Below are positions 1-11,499 of a DNA stretch of 64,000 nt, piece after piece; within the stretch, counting starts at the first letter, position 1; every line of letters begins with the position of its first letter. The notes below the pieces were generated by a model, which saw only the letters and a list, made by a program, of their open reading frames with translations, did not search any database and was not told the DNA's origin. A program made the position numbers and the translations under genes. Source of the stretch: Vigna angularis (lineage: Eukaryota > Streptophyta > Magnoliopsida > Fabales > Fabaceae). The stretch is from NCBI RefSeq assembly GCF_016808095.1, contig NC_068976.1, positions 30,870,371-30,934,370 on the forward strand, given 5' to 3'.

Positions 1-532
1 ACTACTTAAAACTAATCTGCACGTTCCAATGGCTTCCACATGTGAGCTCGTCTTACTCCCTAAGTAGATATATTGTTCACTTCCCACTGACCTCCTTAGG
101 TTTTGCATACCCTGCAAGGTATTAGAAACATGGATTGTAGAACCAGAATCAATCCACCATGTGTTATGATTAAAAGTAGTCAAATTAGATTCGTAACAGA
201 CAAAAGCAAATGGAGATTTATCAGATGTCGTAAACTGCTCATCAATAGCCCTTAGTAAATCTTTGACATTCTCAAACTGGTCAACTGAACCCCGAATCCC
301 AGCGGAAATGTTGGTTGTTATGAACGTTATGGAGAGACGATTTGACCTCTCCCATTTTTCATAAAGATCAATGACATCTGGAGTGCTAGTCTCAGTAATA
401 CCCGGTTGTTCTGGTTTTCTAATAGCATAGTTAATGTCAATCCAACCTAAATGAAGAAGAACTCTTTCCTTCCAAACCTTATAATTATCTCCTTTCAACT
501 CGGGAATACTACACTTGATATCAAAAAAAATT
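1..532 (-). pseudogene. Copia retrotransposon gag-protease remnant, cut by window edge
   Basis: Read on the minus strand, about 530-225 translates as the start of a Ty1/Copia gag: a GDNYKVWKERVLLHLGW-type motif, then LYEKWERSN and an ISAGIRGSV segment. From about 225 down to 1 the frame continues into the pol protease region. The aspartic protease motif WWIDSGSTIHVS is at about 160-125, with the catalytic D-S-G at 150-142. In intact Copia elements a long gag stretch with a zinc knuckle lies between these two parts. It is missing here, so the element has an internal deletion joining gag to protease. No initiator methionine precedes the gag part. The 3' side runs off the window. Family assignment is firm; activity is excluded for the visible part. 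Confidence 0.8.
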
Positions 533-2777
533 CACAGATTGAGAAACTACAAATTCAAAATCACATGCTTATTATATAATTTGAGACTAAAATAAATGTC
601 ATGTTTTACCAATGCAAACATGTCTTTACTAATGAGTTTATTAACATAAAACTTGCCTGTGGGCTAAAGTCTTACTCAATTAGACTCATTATGTTAATGA
701 TAAAACTATCAAATTATGTTCATTTTTCTTAATTCTTATGGATAAATTAAGAAATATAATTTAATATTTTATCCTAATTAATCATATAAATATGAAAAAA
801 TTCCTGTGAATAGATTTTATCATATTAAATATAATTATTTACAACTAATGTTTCTCATGTAACAAAACTTTATGTACAATTTTAATTGATTAAAGATGTT
901 GTGGCTACTCTTTAATTTATTAAAATTATATTACTAAAACATTAATAATATATAAATATTTACAAAAAATTCTTAATATGTTTAATTAATATTTAATTAA
1001 TCCAAAAACATTTAAACATATATTATATATGTTACGTATTCAATTTATATGTTAAATAAATATAAAAAAATTAATTAAATATCACTTAAACATATAACAC
1101 CATTCTCGTATAGCCATTAAAGTTTGCCTAAAAAGGAATATAGTTGCAATGCATTAAGAAATAGTGCTGCATCAGGTCATTAAAATGACCTATAAAATAA
1201 TAAAAAAAACAATTTGAGAATGGCTGAATTCTCTAGTGCGTGGCAGAGAGGATTAGCCCTCACTTTCTTGATAATTTTGCAACGCGCAAAAACCAAGAAA
1301 AGAATAGGGTTTAGAGACTGCAAAAACCCTTTTAATCAATATGATTATGTGTGCATGTCAAATCTAACAATTAAGATTCAAATAAATACACGTGTGTAAG
1401 ACCCCTTGGCTTAATGGGCGCAAGTCACTGTTCAATAATTAATTGCGCCTGCAATTCTGTAGAGGGGAAAACTAATAAATTTTCCTAAGCCCAGCTATTA
1501 ACATGGAGCCACGCGTCAAGAAAAGTTACAATACAGTAACAGGTCATGAATTGACCCAAAAACTGAAACGCAGAAACATGGTTTCTTCTTCATATAACTA
1601 AACAAATGAAGAAAAGCAAAAGGATTTTTCAATAGATAAAAAATAATCCTGAAACGTGAGAGAGAGAAAACTTGAAACGTGAGAGAGAGAAAAAACGATC
1701 AGACAGAAACTGTTCATAGTCTTCAAGCTTTAGAAGGATCCTCGTGACCCGGTTTCAATTTTATTAACATCACAGTAACACATTCAAATCAAAAATAATG
1801 GAAGCAAAATGAAAGAATAATGTACCTATCTCCTGCCATTGCAATTTTGTAATCCAAACACAGACAACTTTGTTTTCTAAACCTTAACTCACTCAAACTC
1901 GATAGTGTGTTTTCTGAATAGAGGAGTAGGCTTAGTGATCAAAACTAAGAGTAACCCATTTCCTTATATAAAGTCTCACCATCACAGGTTCAAAATAAAT
2001 GGGCTTTACGTTTAAAAATTAGTAACTGCTCCATAACCTCTATGCAGTTAAAAAGATAAAAATAATGACTTAATAGACCACTTTATGTTCCTTACAAATA
2101 GGAACTGAAAATACTATAATATTTATTTTATATTTAAAAATAATGCTAACATTATAAACCTTTGAACTGATTGGATCCAATAGACATGAGGTATCTAATC
2201 TTGCTAAAGTGTTTTTCTTTTGTTTCAAAGGAATCAGTTGTACCAATTAATAAATCATAAATTCTGGTTCCCAATTTGCCTCTTATTAATTGAGTTTTTT
2301 TTGCTGTAAATCATTTTTATACCACTACTATCATTCATGGAAAGTGGAAACTCCTATATAACTTGTTTCAATGGTTAACGTGCTTGACACATTTTTTACC
2401 AGTTTGCCATAACATTGTTGTGGGTGATTTCTGAATACTACTAAATGATTCCTTTAGTTGTAACCTGGAATATTTCCCAAATTTTTTTATACTCTTCAAT
2501 CTCAAATTTAATTTGTTTCTGTAACTTGAAATTTGTAGTGTATCATGCCCTGTTGTTAATCCTATAAGTGTGTGTAATGTATTGTGTTTTGTGTTTCAAG
2601 TCACATTCTGTGATGTAACTTAGTTGTAATTGTAGTATGCTAGATGTATCTATTGGTTTTTTCTTTCTTCTAGTGTAAACCTGTATATTATTTCCAAGAT
2701 ATGCATGGACATGAACTGAATCACAAAAATTTATACAAAATACTAATTTCTAATAAATATAAATTACCTTGTGTTAG
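533..2777. other. Intergenic, AT-rich; possible minus-strand LTR or promoter at about 1200-2100
   Basis: No convincing gene. About 540-1200 is very AT-rich. About 1200-2100 is less so and contains a directly repeated GAAACGTGAGAGAGAGAAAA segment (1650-1695) and, on the minus strand, a TATATAA-like box near 1965. This layout would suit the LTR of the Copia remnant to its left, but I could not find matching LTR ends or a primer-binding site. 2100-2777 may be the intron upstream of the katanin-like exons. Confidence 0.4.
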
Positions 2778-3144
2778 GTTTCAGGGGTACGCTCACTAAC
2801 TTTTCATCCGGATGGACGAACCCTTTTTGTTGGACTTAAGGATAGTTTGAAGGTACGTATTTTTTGTTCCAATAATTAGATTATAATACTAAATAACTTG
2901 AACAGGTTAAAGATTTCATATCTAGTTCTCATTTACTATAGGTATATTAATGGGAAACTATCATATGCCATAATGCTGTTAACATGGGATGGACAACACT
3001 TGGTGACTTATGTATTCATGATGACAAGCTTTTGGGTTGCTCATTCTACATTGATTCTATTGGAGTATGGGTGTCAGATATTTCGGTAGGACTCACCCTC
3101 AATAGATTAGTTTATATGTTTTTTCTTGTCAATTTAACTAAAAC

Positions 3145-3149
3145 ACTAT
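3145..3149. repeat. Target-site duplication ACTAT, left copy
   Basis: ACTAT directly precedes the TG of the left LTR; the same five bases follow the right LTR at 5617-5621. Confidence 0.85.
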
Positions 3150-3737
3150 TGTACCGTACCACCAGGCCAACCACTCAGGCCGACAATCCAGGCTGACCAA
3201 CCACCCGACCGATCATTCAGGCCGACCAATCACCTGGTCGATCATCCACCTGGCTGATCATCCAGACCGATCATCCAGGCCGATCACCCACCCGGCCGAT
3301 CATCCATGCTGATCATCCACCAGGCCAACGCCACAGGCTGATCATCCACCCGACCGAATCATCCAGGCCGACCAACCACTCGACCGATCATCCAGGTCGA
3401 TAATAGCTCATTAAAGTCCCTAATGAAGATTAAGGCGTGATTGGACCGTCATTATACCGACAAAAGGTAAAAGCCCATTACAACCAGTATAAATAAGAGT
3501 CCCAGGTATGATTTCAGGAGGACGCTGCTCATTATGCACACATGCATTATATGCGGTGCCAATCGTTCGGTCATTTTACTGACTTGAGCGTCGAAATGCA
3601 TTTGACAGGTGCCCGTCCGCCCGGCTCGGAGAAGGAGGAGGGAGAGCGAGGAACGTCCGCCCGGTCTTCAACGCCCATCCAATCTTCAGTACTACCAAGA
3701 GTGCTTTAGCGAGGGACCTCCAAACCCTATCGGAACA
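3150..3737 (+). repeat. Left LTR
   Basis: 588 bp, TGTACC...GGAACA. The first third (about 3170-3405) is an irregular array of roughly 29-bp units built from GGCCGACCAACCACCCG and CCGATCATCCA phrases. A TATAAATA box lies near 3488, a plausible LTR promoter. Confidence 0.9.
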
Positions 3738-3740
3738 TTT

Positions 3741-3758
3741 TGGCGCCCACCGTGGGGC
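3741..3758 (+). promoter_or_regulatory. Primer-binding site of the LTR element
   Basis: TGGCGCCCACCGTGGGGC begins three bases after the left LTR. TGGCGCC-type primer sites are used by several plant Ty3/Gypsy lineages. Confidence 0.65.
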
Positions 3759-3829
3759 CCGAACGGGTATTCCCATTGTAGCCACAAGGAACGCGTGAGT
3801 GGTGCTTTAAAGGACGTCAACCTTTAAGA

Positions 3830-4150
3830 CTCAGCCAAATTTGGCATCCGACCATCCGGCCTCACAGACTTAGCCAATTTTGGCATCCAGCGTCTGGCCA
3901 TCCGGCCTCACAGACTTAGCCAATTTTGGCATCCAACGTCTGGCCATGTTGCCTCACAAACTTAGCCAAATTTGGCATCCAGCGTCTGGCGATCTGGCCT
4001 TAATTTCTCGGCCATCTGGCCTCACAGACTTAGCCAAATTTGGAATCCAGCGTTTGGCCATCCGACCTCACAGACTTAGCCTAATTTGGCATCCAGTGTC
4101 TGGCCATCCATCCTCAACTGCTCGGCCATCCGGCCTCGACCTCTTAGCCA
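3830..4150 (+). repeat. Minisatellite A, about 46-bp unit
   Basis: About seven diverged copies of a unit reading CTTAGCCAAATTTGGCATCC then AGCGTCTGGCCATCCGGCCT. It lies inside the LTR element. Confidence 0.85.
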
Positions 4151-4285
4151 AATTTGGCCTTCTGCATTTGGCCTCTAGGGTACGTGTTCAACCATCCGGC
4201 CATCCGGCCTTAGGAAGTTAGCGAAATTTAGCATCAACCATCCGGCCTTACAGGTACTTAGTCAACCATTTGGCCATACCTTGGT

Positions 4286-4840
4286 CCCAAAGGAATCTCG
4301 GTCGGCCTCACCGAAGTTCAGCGACCGTGGATCTTCACCAAAGGAATCCCGGCCGGCCTCACCATTGGTCGGCGACCGTGGATCTTCACCAATGGAATCC
4401 CGGTCAACCTCACCGAAGGTCGGCGACTGTGGATCTTCACCAAAGGAATCCCGGCCTCACCGAAGGTCGGCGACTATGGATCTTCACTAAAGGAAATCCC
4501 GGCCGGCCTCACCGCATGTCGGCGACTGTGGATCCTGTTCAAAGGAAATCCCGGCTCGCCTCACCGTAGGCTGGCGACTGTGGATCTTCACCAAAGGAAA
4601 TCCCGGCTGGTCTCACCGTAGGTCGGCGACTGTGGATCTTTACCAAAGGAAATCCCGGCCGGCCTTACCGTAGGCTGGCGACTGTGGATCTTCACGAAAG
4701 GAAATTTCGACCGGCCTCACCGCAGGTCGGTGAGTGTGGATCTTCACCAAAGGAAATCCCGACCGGCCTCACCGCAGGTCGGCGACTGTGGATCTTCACC
4801 AAAGGAAATCCCGGCCCGCCTCACAATAGGTCGGCGACTA
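4286..4840 (+). repeat. Minisatellite B, about 51-bp unit
   Basis: About eleven copies of a unit containing CTCACCGNAGGTCGGCGACTG and TGGATCTTCACCAAAGGAAA. The unit length is 17 codons, so reading frames stay open by periodicity; I do not regard them as genes. Confidence 0.88.
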
Positions 4841-5028
4841 GTCGAAGGATCAATAGCGTATCCAGCCGAGCCGACAAAGGCAAGACCCATTTTTCCAACC
4901 ACCCATCGCGTGATCAATGAATGGAGATGACATAAACGAAAGAAAAATAGAGAACCTGTCCTTTTCAGGAAGGTCATCTACAAAACCCATTCGCATCATT
5001 ATCATCATGCTTAGGCTTGGGGGGCTGA

Positions 5029-5616
5029 TGTACCGTACCACCAGGCCAACCACTCAATCTGACCATCTAGGCCGACCAACCACCCGACCGATCATCCAGG
5101 CTGATCATCCATCAAGCCAACGCCACAGGCTGATCATCCACCCGGCCGAATCATCTAGGCCGACCAACCACCCTGCCGATCATCTAGGCCGACCATCCAC
5201 CCGGCCGATCATCCAGGTTGACCATCCACCCGGCCGATCATCCAGGCCGACCAACCACCCGGTCGATCATCCAAGCCGATAATAGCTCATTAAAGCCCCT
5301 AATGAAGATTAAAGCATGATTGAGTCGTCACTAGGTCGACAAAAGGTAAAAGCCCATTACAACCAGTATAAATAAGAGTCCCATGTATGATTTCAGGAGG
5401 ACGTTGCTCATTATGCACACATGCATTATATGCGGTGCCAACCGTTCGGTCATTTTACTGACTTGAGCGTCAGAGTGCCTTTGACAGGTGCCCGTCCGCC
5501 CGGCTCGGAGAAGGAGGAGGGAGAGTGAGCAACGTCAGTCCGATCTTCAACGCCCATCCAGTCTTCAGTACTACCAAGAGTGTTTTAGCGAGGGACCTCC
5601 AAACCCTACCAAAACA
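5029..5616 (+). repeat. Right LTR
   Basis: 588 bp, TGTACC...AAAACA, homologous to 3150-3737 over its whole length including the internal approximately 29-bp repeats and the TATAAATA box. The ACTAT duplication follows at 5617-5621. Confidence 0.9.
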
Positions 5617-5889
5617 ACTATGATTGTATAATTCCTACTACGTGGTTGGCTGGCTGCTTTTATCAATTTTATGATGGTTTAATTACAAGTTTTAAATGCA
5701 AAGCCAATGTTTCCTGTTGTGTCTATCTCAATAATGAATGTCATTCCATCCTTGTTATTCTGCAAACAAAACAATAAGCTAATATGTAGTCTATCATTCT
5801 GATTGTTAATTTTAATGCATCAACTTATCAAGCCATATGGTGATGGCTTGAAAACTGAGAACAAAGAAAGCATAGAGTAGAAGCTTAGT

Positions 5890-5951
5890 CTTCAGGGACG
5901 ACAAATGGAGAAAGTAGAATATGGTGTGGAAAACTAGTCAAAAGAGATAAA

Positions 5952-6014
<63 letters not shown>

Positions 6015-6592
6015 AAGCCATAGACCTTCTTGTCTTCCCAGGACTTCTTCAAAATTATGAATGAATATAGCTTTCAAAATAAAGTTTGTACCAAAAATTA
6101 TATATTTAGTAAGATTATAAGAATTTCCCATGTCAGTTTTTTTTTGTAATTCTGAATGCTTCCCAACTAATGTTATTTGCATAAAACCTTGCTGATTAAT
6201 CATATATCTTCAATTTTTACTTAAATAAATAAAGTAAAAAATAAATCCAGCAGAAGGATCATCTCAAGATATATATCAGTTTTGCAAATCCTTGGTTTCT
6301 CATCAATAAATGTAGAATCACAATAAACCCAGTTACGGCGATGAAGAACACGAAGAGTCGAGGAGTGACTGCTGCCGACGAAGCCTTGACCGCGACCAAC
6401 GGCGAGGCCCATAGCCTTACTGGATGAAGAACGCGTGGTGGTTAATGGTCTTCGAATTCCAAATCCCTAATTCCCTTTGCAATTCACTATTTTCCTGACC
6501 CTTTTCGATCCCTAATCTATTATTTTAACATAAACCATTTCAATTTTGCCATGTCATAATTCTTTAATTTAAATAAAAATTTCACATAATCA
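5890..6592 (-). repeat. Inverted copy of dispersed unit E (copies at 14281-14757 and 14765-15407)
   Basis: The reverse complement of this stretch matches 14765-15407 almost base for base, apart from the length of the AT run. On the minus strand it holds a 63-codon frame (6412-6221) starting MGLAVGRGQGFVGSSHSS, which recurs in the other copies. I do not recognise this peptide. It may be an exon fragment or part of an unclassified element. The short end at 5890-5945 (GGAGAAAGTAGAATATGG) also ends the E copy at about 15405. Confidence 0.75.
5953..6011. repeat. AT microsatellite
   Basis: Uninterrupted (AT)n, about 59 bp, inside the inverted E copy. It is much shorter in the copy at 15340-15361 and longer in 14670-14757. 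Confidence 0.97.
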
Positions 6593-9500
6593 AACAATGC
6601 ACATAAGCATAAACACGTGATCACTGTTTAACGATGTCTATCAAAACTTAACGGAGAGAGCAAAATTAGCTCAATTTTACAAGTATATGGACAAAATTTT
6701 GACAGTTCAAAAAACGAGGACCCACTTGAGATTTTCTTACAAATACGAGGACCATCCGAAGGCTTAAACCTTAATATTATTTGCTTTAAACTTTAAACTT
6801 ATTCCCATGATGAAAGGTCACCCTTTTTATTTCTTTTAGTTTCAATATATGATAGTGATGAAAATGAGATTTATTAAGTTGTGTGCATGTGATTAGAATT
6901 TGGATTTGGCGATAGAAAAATTGAGAGTGGATATGGAGATAAATTTTAAGGACTTTGATTGTCATTGGACATGGATATTGGAATTGGTTCAGTGTGTGAA
7001 GATGAAATCTTAGAGAAATAAAAAAATGGCTTTAATTGTTATTTGGAACCTTGTTTGGATTAGTCTCAACTTCATGGTGATCATCACAAGAATCACCATG
7101 CAGAAAAAAAAATGGAAAGCTAAAACAAAGAAGGACAAAAGAGGAGAAAGAAAATGAACCAAATCACGATATTTACTAACGAAATTTATCAATGGATTTT
7201 TTCTTCGAAAATTACTAACAATTTCTTTTAATAATTATCAACGGATATAAATTTTCGTTGGTAAATATTACAAAGTACTCTTTTAGAAACGGATTTTGGC
7301 TCGTCAAAAATTTGTCGAAAAAAGTCATTATTAACGATTTTTTGATGTTTCCGACATATTTTGATATTCGATAATACCTATTATTTGGGATGGTGGAATT
7401 GAGAACTACTCTCCTTCACACTTTTTTTATTAGTCTTTTAGCGTTGTCTTGGGTTTTTGTCACGATAGTTCTTAGTCTTCCTCCTTCAGGCTTGAGGTCG
7501 AACAATGATGTACTTGTTAAAGGCACTCCAATGCTCAAGTTAGTTAAACAAATCTGATCGGTTATCACAGTAGAATCAAATTCGGAATAAATGTAATCAC
7601 CTACCTCCTTACCTTACCTCTGTATTTATAGGTTTCGAAGTGGGCTTTTAATTAGGGTTTACCAAACTACGGTCCAAAACAACATAAACGTGTTTTACCT
7701 ATTTTTACTTGTTAAACATGTTGGATTTGTGATGATGGTTTTAATATGTAATTACAGATCGGTTAACTGTGACAACGTTGACCGATCGACCAATTTTGGC
7801 AGTTCCTTTGGGTTTAGGGAATTCTTCATTCTTTTGAAAACGTTGATCGTTCGATCATTGTGAGAATTTGTTTTCGTGTGTAGAGGAGAAAGACATGTTT
7901 CTAGATATTGCTCCAACAACAACAAAAGAGAAGAAAGGGAGGAGTGGTTGATCCATGGTTAAGCCAACATAATTGAAAGGCTTTAAGAGGAACCTATATT
8001 TCTATGGAGCATGAAAACAACAAGTTTAATCAATAAGGACATAGTTTTCTTTTTCCGTGTAAACCACAGTCATGTATCATCAACGACTCCCTCAATTAAT
8101 TAAATAAAAGGGAGATGAGAAAAATCTTATCTCGATGACTAATAAGGTCAAACAAGCAGTGTTACCATAAAAAATCGGATACAATTTTTTATCCTTGTGC
8201 GAACCTCAGTTCATATTGGGTTTTTGAAGGCAAATTGGTAACTGGAAATAAGGTTTAAAAAAATATGAATTTGGAAACACAAATTTTAGGCAAGAATCGA
8301 AGTTAGAAATGACCAATTTGGGAAAGGCCTAATTCTTGAAATGGGAAGAATGTTATCGTGAAATGAAGGAGTTTACCTTAAAAATCGCACACTAAATCAC
8401 AAAATTTTATTTCAGTATTTTCTACTTAATATCAACAACACCAATTTGTCGATATATAACACTTTGTGGACAAAATTCATCAATAATGAAAACTATTACA
8501 ATCTTATCGACCAATGTTATAATAAATATTTTTTTTTTTGACAATTTCACAACTTACTTTACTAGTAAATATGTCCGTTAGTTAATTAAATATCAACTAT
8601 TTTGTCAATAATATCGTATTATTAACAAATTTCAATCTCTTGATAACTTTTCTTTTTTTATATTCAGTATTTCTTGTAAAACTAACTCACCATGTGAAAT
8701 TGTCTTTACCCATTAAGTTTTTGTTGTTATTTTAATTCAATGAACTTTTCTATATATACTTTTTGGCACTATATAAATTTTTTTGACTTCGACCCATGAG
8801 ATTAGTTCCAACAACTTCATGCTATATCATCGTTAATTAATTTACTTGTGTGCCAGCTTCCTTTCTCTTGACTACGATTGTGTCCAAACATATTTGTCAG
8901 ATTGAACTTTCGTGGCTCTCATGAAAAACGATCCTATTTATAAGTATAAACGACCTTGATTTATTATGGTTCTAATGAACACGTTTAAGAGACCGAATTC
9001 TAAAACACAATGGACAGAAACCAAACTAAGCCAACGTAGAAATGATTGTTGTCATTTTACTATTGTTAACCTAACCAAGCCAAATCATGTTATAGTTTCT
9101 CTATTGTCTGTTACCTCCTTAATCCCTTACGACTTAAGGATGAAAAGTTTAACCAAACATACCTTATTCAAGAACTCTATAAAGTTTTTTATTCAAAAGT
9201 TGGCGCTTACACGTGATTCCGACCAGTTTCTTTCTTCTCTTTTTTTCATTATTCATTATTATCAGTACGTTTGAAGGAAATTTCTATAATAATTTTAAAA
9301 ATATATATATATATATATATAAATATCCTTAGTTAATGTAAAAATATAAAAAAACAAATAGAACATTTGTTTCGGAGATATCCTCTATTATGGAACAGGT
9401 GTATGAAGTCTGTTATTTTGTTCCTATGCCTAAAGCACTGACCAAAGATATCTTCATGAAAAGCACCATTATTTTGATGCAGGGTTAAAAAAACCGTATC

Positions 9501-10282
9501 TCCTTCCTTGTCTTTTTTTCTTCTTGCTGAATGCTGATGAAGTAAGATGTAACATTATAAATGTTGTCTGTGACAACTACATCGTCATTTTCTGTCGCCC
9601 ACTTCTGAAATCATTCCAGAAAACTGAATTTTACATATTGGTGTTACAATACCTCGTCACTTCAAAATTGAAGGTTGGTATTTATATTAATGAGAAATCA
9701 TCACAGTAAGTAATTAATGAACTTACTTATAGTACTAAATATCTATAAATTAACTCCGTATGGTGTTAATGAAGATTAGATAATGCTGTAAAACTTCACA
9801 CATCATAGTTAGAAATAAAAAAAAAAACTGGTAAAATAATACTTTAGTATGATATATTATCGAAATAACTTTTTACACTGTGGATCAGTCAAATCACCAT
9901 ATTTATGACTTTTAAAATATTTGTTATAAAAGTCAACAATTTAATATGAAGAGTCCATCAAAAGAATGCATATTTTTAATTTTAATAAAAAAGAATGTAT
10001 TGTTTGTACCAACGCATTTAAACTAAATCCTTTAAGTAATTAAAAAAAGGGGGACTTGTGATATATATCATATAATCCACTGATAATTAATTTTTTATAA
10101 ACTTCAATAAGGAAAAAAATTGGATCTATGAAATTGGTATTGGTGGGGGCTTAGAGTAATCTGGAAATCACAGCCTAATCTTGTTCATGATATGATGTAT
10201 TTCTAACTATTTGTTTATTATATGTCAATTGACGTTTGAATTGACTTCATGTGAATTATGAGCATGCTTGATTAGTAACTTT

Positions 10283-10364
<82 letters not shown>

Positions 10365-11499
10365 TTGCTTGATAAGTTTCTAACTTTACAAGAAATGTGG
10401 TTATACTTTCCGTTAGAGTTTTGCAATTTAGGTGGACATCAAATTATACACAAAAATGGAGTGCCTTTTTTTTTTAAATACACGTTTATGTGAGGTTCTC
10501 TGTGTGTATTACAAAGTTTTTTTTCTTTCTTTTTGTAAAATTTAATATTTATTGCAATACAAAATATTTAAAACATCAGAAATGAGGTTAAAAATACTTA
10601 TATTTTTTATTCAGAGAAATAAATAAAGGTGATTTTATATACTATTCTAAGCTATAAATGATACTGAGAAGACTTATTTAATATATTTACTTATAATAAA
10701 ACCTTTAAGAGTTTGTTTAAAAGAAAATTAGACTTAATTTAATCTGAGTGAATAAATATAAAAGTCAAATTTTTTTGTCTATGTTATTGCACTCATATTA
10801 ACTATTGTTATCCTTTCACGAGTTGTATAAAAATATTTTCAAAACAATTTTTTTAACTAGTAGATAATCTCTCTAGAATGTTTACTCACAAGTGTCTTAA
10901 TAAAAACAAATTCAAAGCATTTTAAAGATTTATTCAATCCCATTTTACAGATAACATGCTAATATAATGGAGTCAATTCTTTAAAGAACAAGAAAGAAAA
11001 TCCAAAATCCAACATAACAAAAATGAATAACAAAGACCAAGCGGTCAATATATACCTTTCTTTAATGGTAAAAAATTGGATTAAATTAAATTAAATATTC
11101 GTAACATGAAATTATAATTTATATACGTTTCAAACTTTGATATATTTTGATATCTAAACCTTAAAAATAAATAAATATAGTCTCTTAATCCAACGATATC
11201 AATTTATTTTAAATGCACTATAGACTGATATTTGAGTTAGAACATGTTAAACAGTGAAAACAACTCAAATGTCACTTTGAAACGTTATTTGACTAAAACA
11301 AATGTGATGTTGTTAGGTTACAAAGACTATATCTATTCGTTTTCAAAATTTGTGAACCATATTATATCAAAGTTTGGACAGTGACAAATTAAAATTTCAT
11401 GTCAAAGTGTAAGGATTAAAAACTTATTTACTCCCTACCTTTTCTTTACTACAATAAGCAATGCAAGAATATTGTATTCCTTAGGTTATGTGACATGTG
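6593..11499. other. Intergenic repeat debris without a recognisable gene
   Basis: 6655-6786 resembles one end of a MULE-type element (GAGGACC and CTTAAACC phrases like those of the 27693 element) without a partner. 7461-7930 looks like an LTR fragment: it carries a CACTCCAATGCTCAAG phrase and a TATTTATAGG promoter-like box, similar in layout to 11640-11780. 7180-7390 and 8400-8640 contain short dispersed repeats. 9370-9486 has a short frame (EQVYEVCYFVPMPKALTKDI) I cannot place. An AT run is at 9300-9321. The rest is AT-rich with no coding signal. Confidence 0.45.
10289..10360. repeat. AT microsatellite
   Basis: Uninterrupted (AT)n of about 72 bp. Confidence 0.97.

Larger units (their letters stand above)
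3150..5616 (+). mobile_element. Non-autonomous LTR retrotransposon (LARD/TRIM-like) filled with minisatellites
   Basis: The element is structurally complete: two 588-bp LTRs beginning TGTACCGTACC and ending in CA, flanked by the 5-bp target duplication ACTAT (3145-3149 and 5617-5621). A primer-binding-type sequence TGGCGCCCACCGTGGGGCC follows the left LTR, and a G-rich polypurine tract precedes the right one (about 5016-5028). The 1.29-kb interior holds no gag, protease, reverse transcriptase or integrase. It consists mostly of two tandem arrays with units of about 46 and 51 bp. It would need enzymes from an autonomous Ty3-type partner; that is inferred from the primer site. The unique parts of the LTRs differ at a few dozen sites, so the insertion is not recent. 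It lies in an intron of the katanin pseudogene. Confidence 0.9.
2778..5889 (+). pseudogene. Katanin p80 (WD40 subunit, KTN80-like) pseudogene fragment
   Basis: Exon A, 2778-2852, follows an AG and ends before GTACGT; it encodes GVRSLTFHPDGRTLF..GLKDSLK. Exon B, 2942-3085, encodes MGWTTLGDLCIHDDKLLGCS and GVWVSDIS and ends before GTAGGA. These are the end of the WD40 propeller of plant katanin p80, the microtubule-severing targeting subunit, with the family's exon boundary after SLK. A possible exon C, 5833-5889, continues as PYGDGLKTENKESIE. Exon B has an in-frame TAA at 2948-2950, where functional homologues have a serine codon before the W-E pair. Exon C has a TAG at 5878-5880. An LTR element (3150-5616) sits in the intron between B and C. 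No upstream exons were recognised. Exons A and B are secure; exon C is less so. Confidence 0.78.

Noticed and set aside
4270..4930. Several overlapping Pro/Ser/His-rich open frames on both strands
   Set aside because: They follow from a 51-bp tandem repeat, a multiple of three; no domain, and the location is inside a non-coding LTR element.
5934..6203. Minus-strand frame ending in poly (Ile-Tyr)
   Set aside because: The tail is a translated AT microsatellite; the same occurs at 14511-14768. The remaining sequence has no recognisable domain.
7010..8640. A further CACTA or Mutator element
   Set aside because: Short repeated phrases are suggestive, but no paired termini or duplication could be found.
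9366..9486. Possible Copia pol C-terminus (KALTKDIFMK looks like an ADILTKAL motif)
   Set aside because: Only a few residues agree and no flanking RNase H or LTR signal is present.
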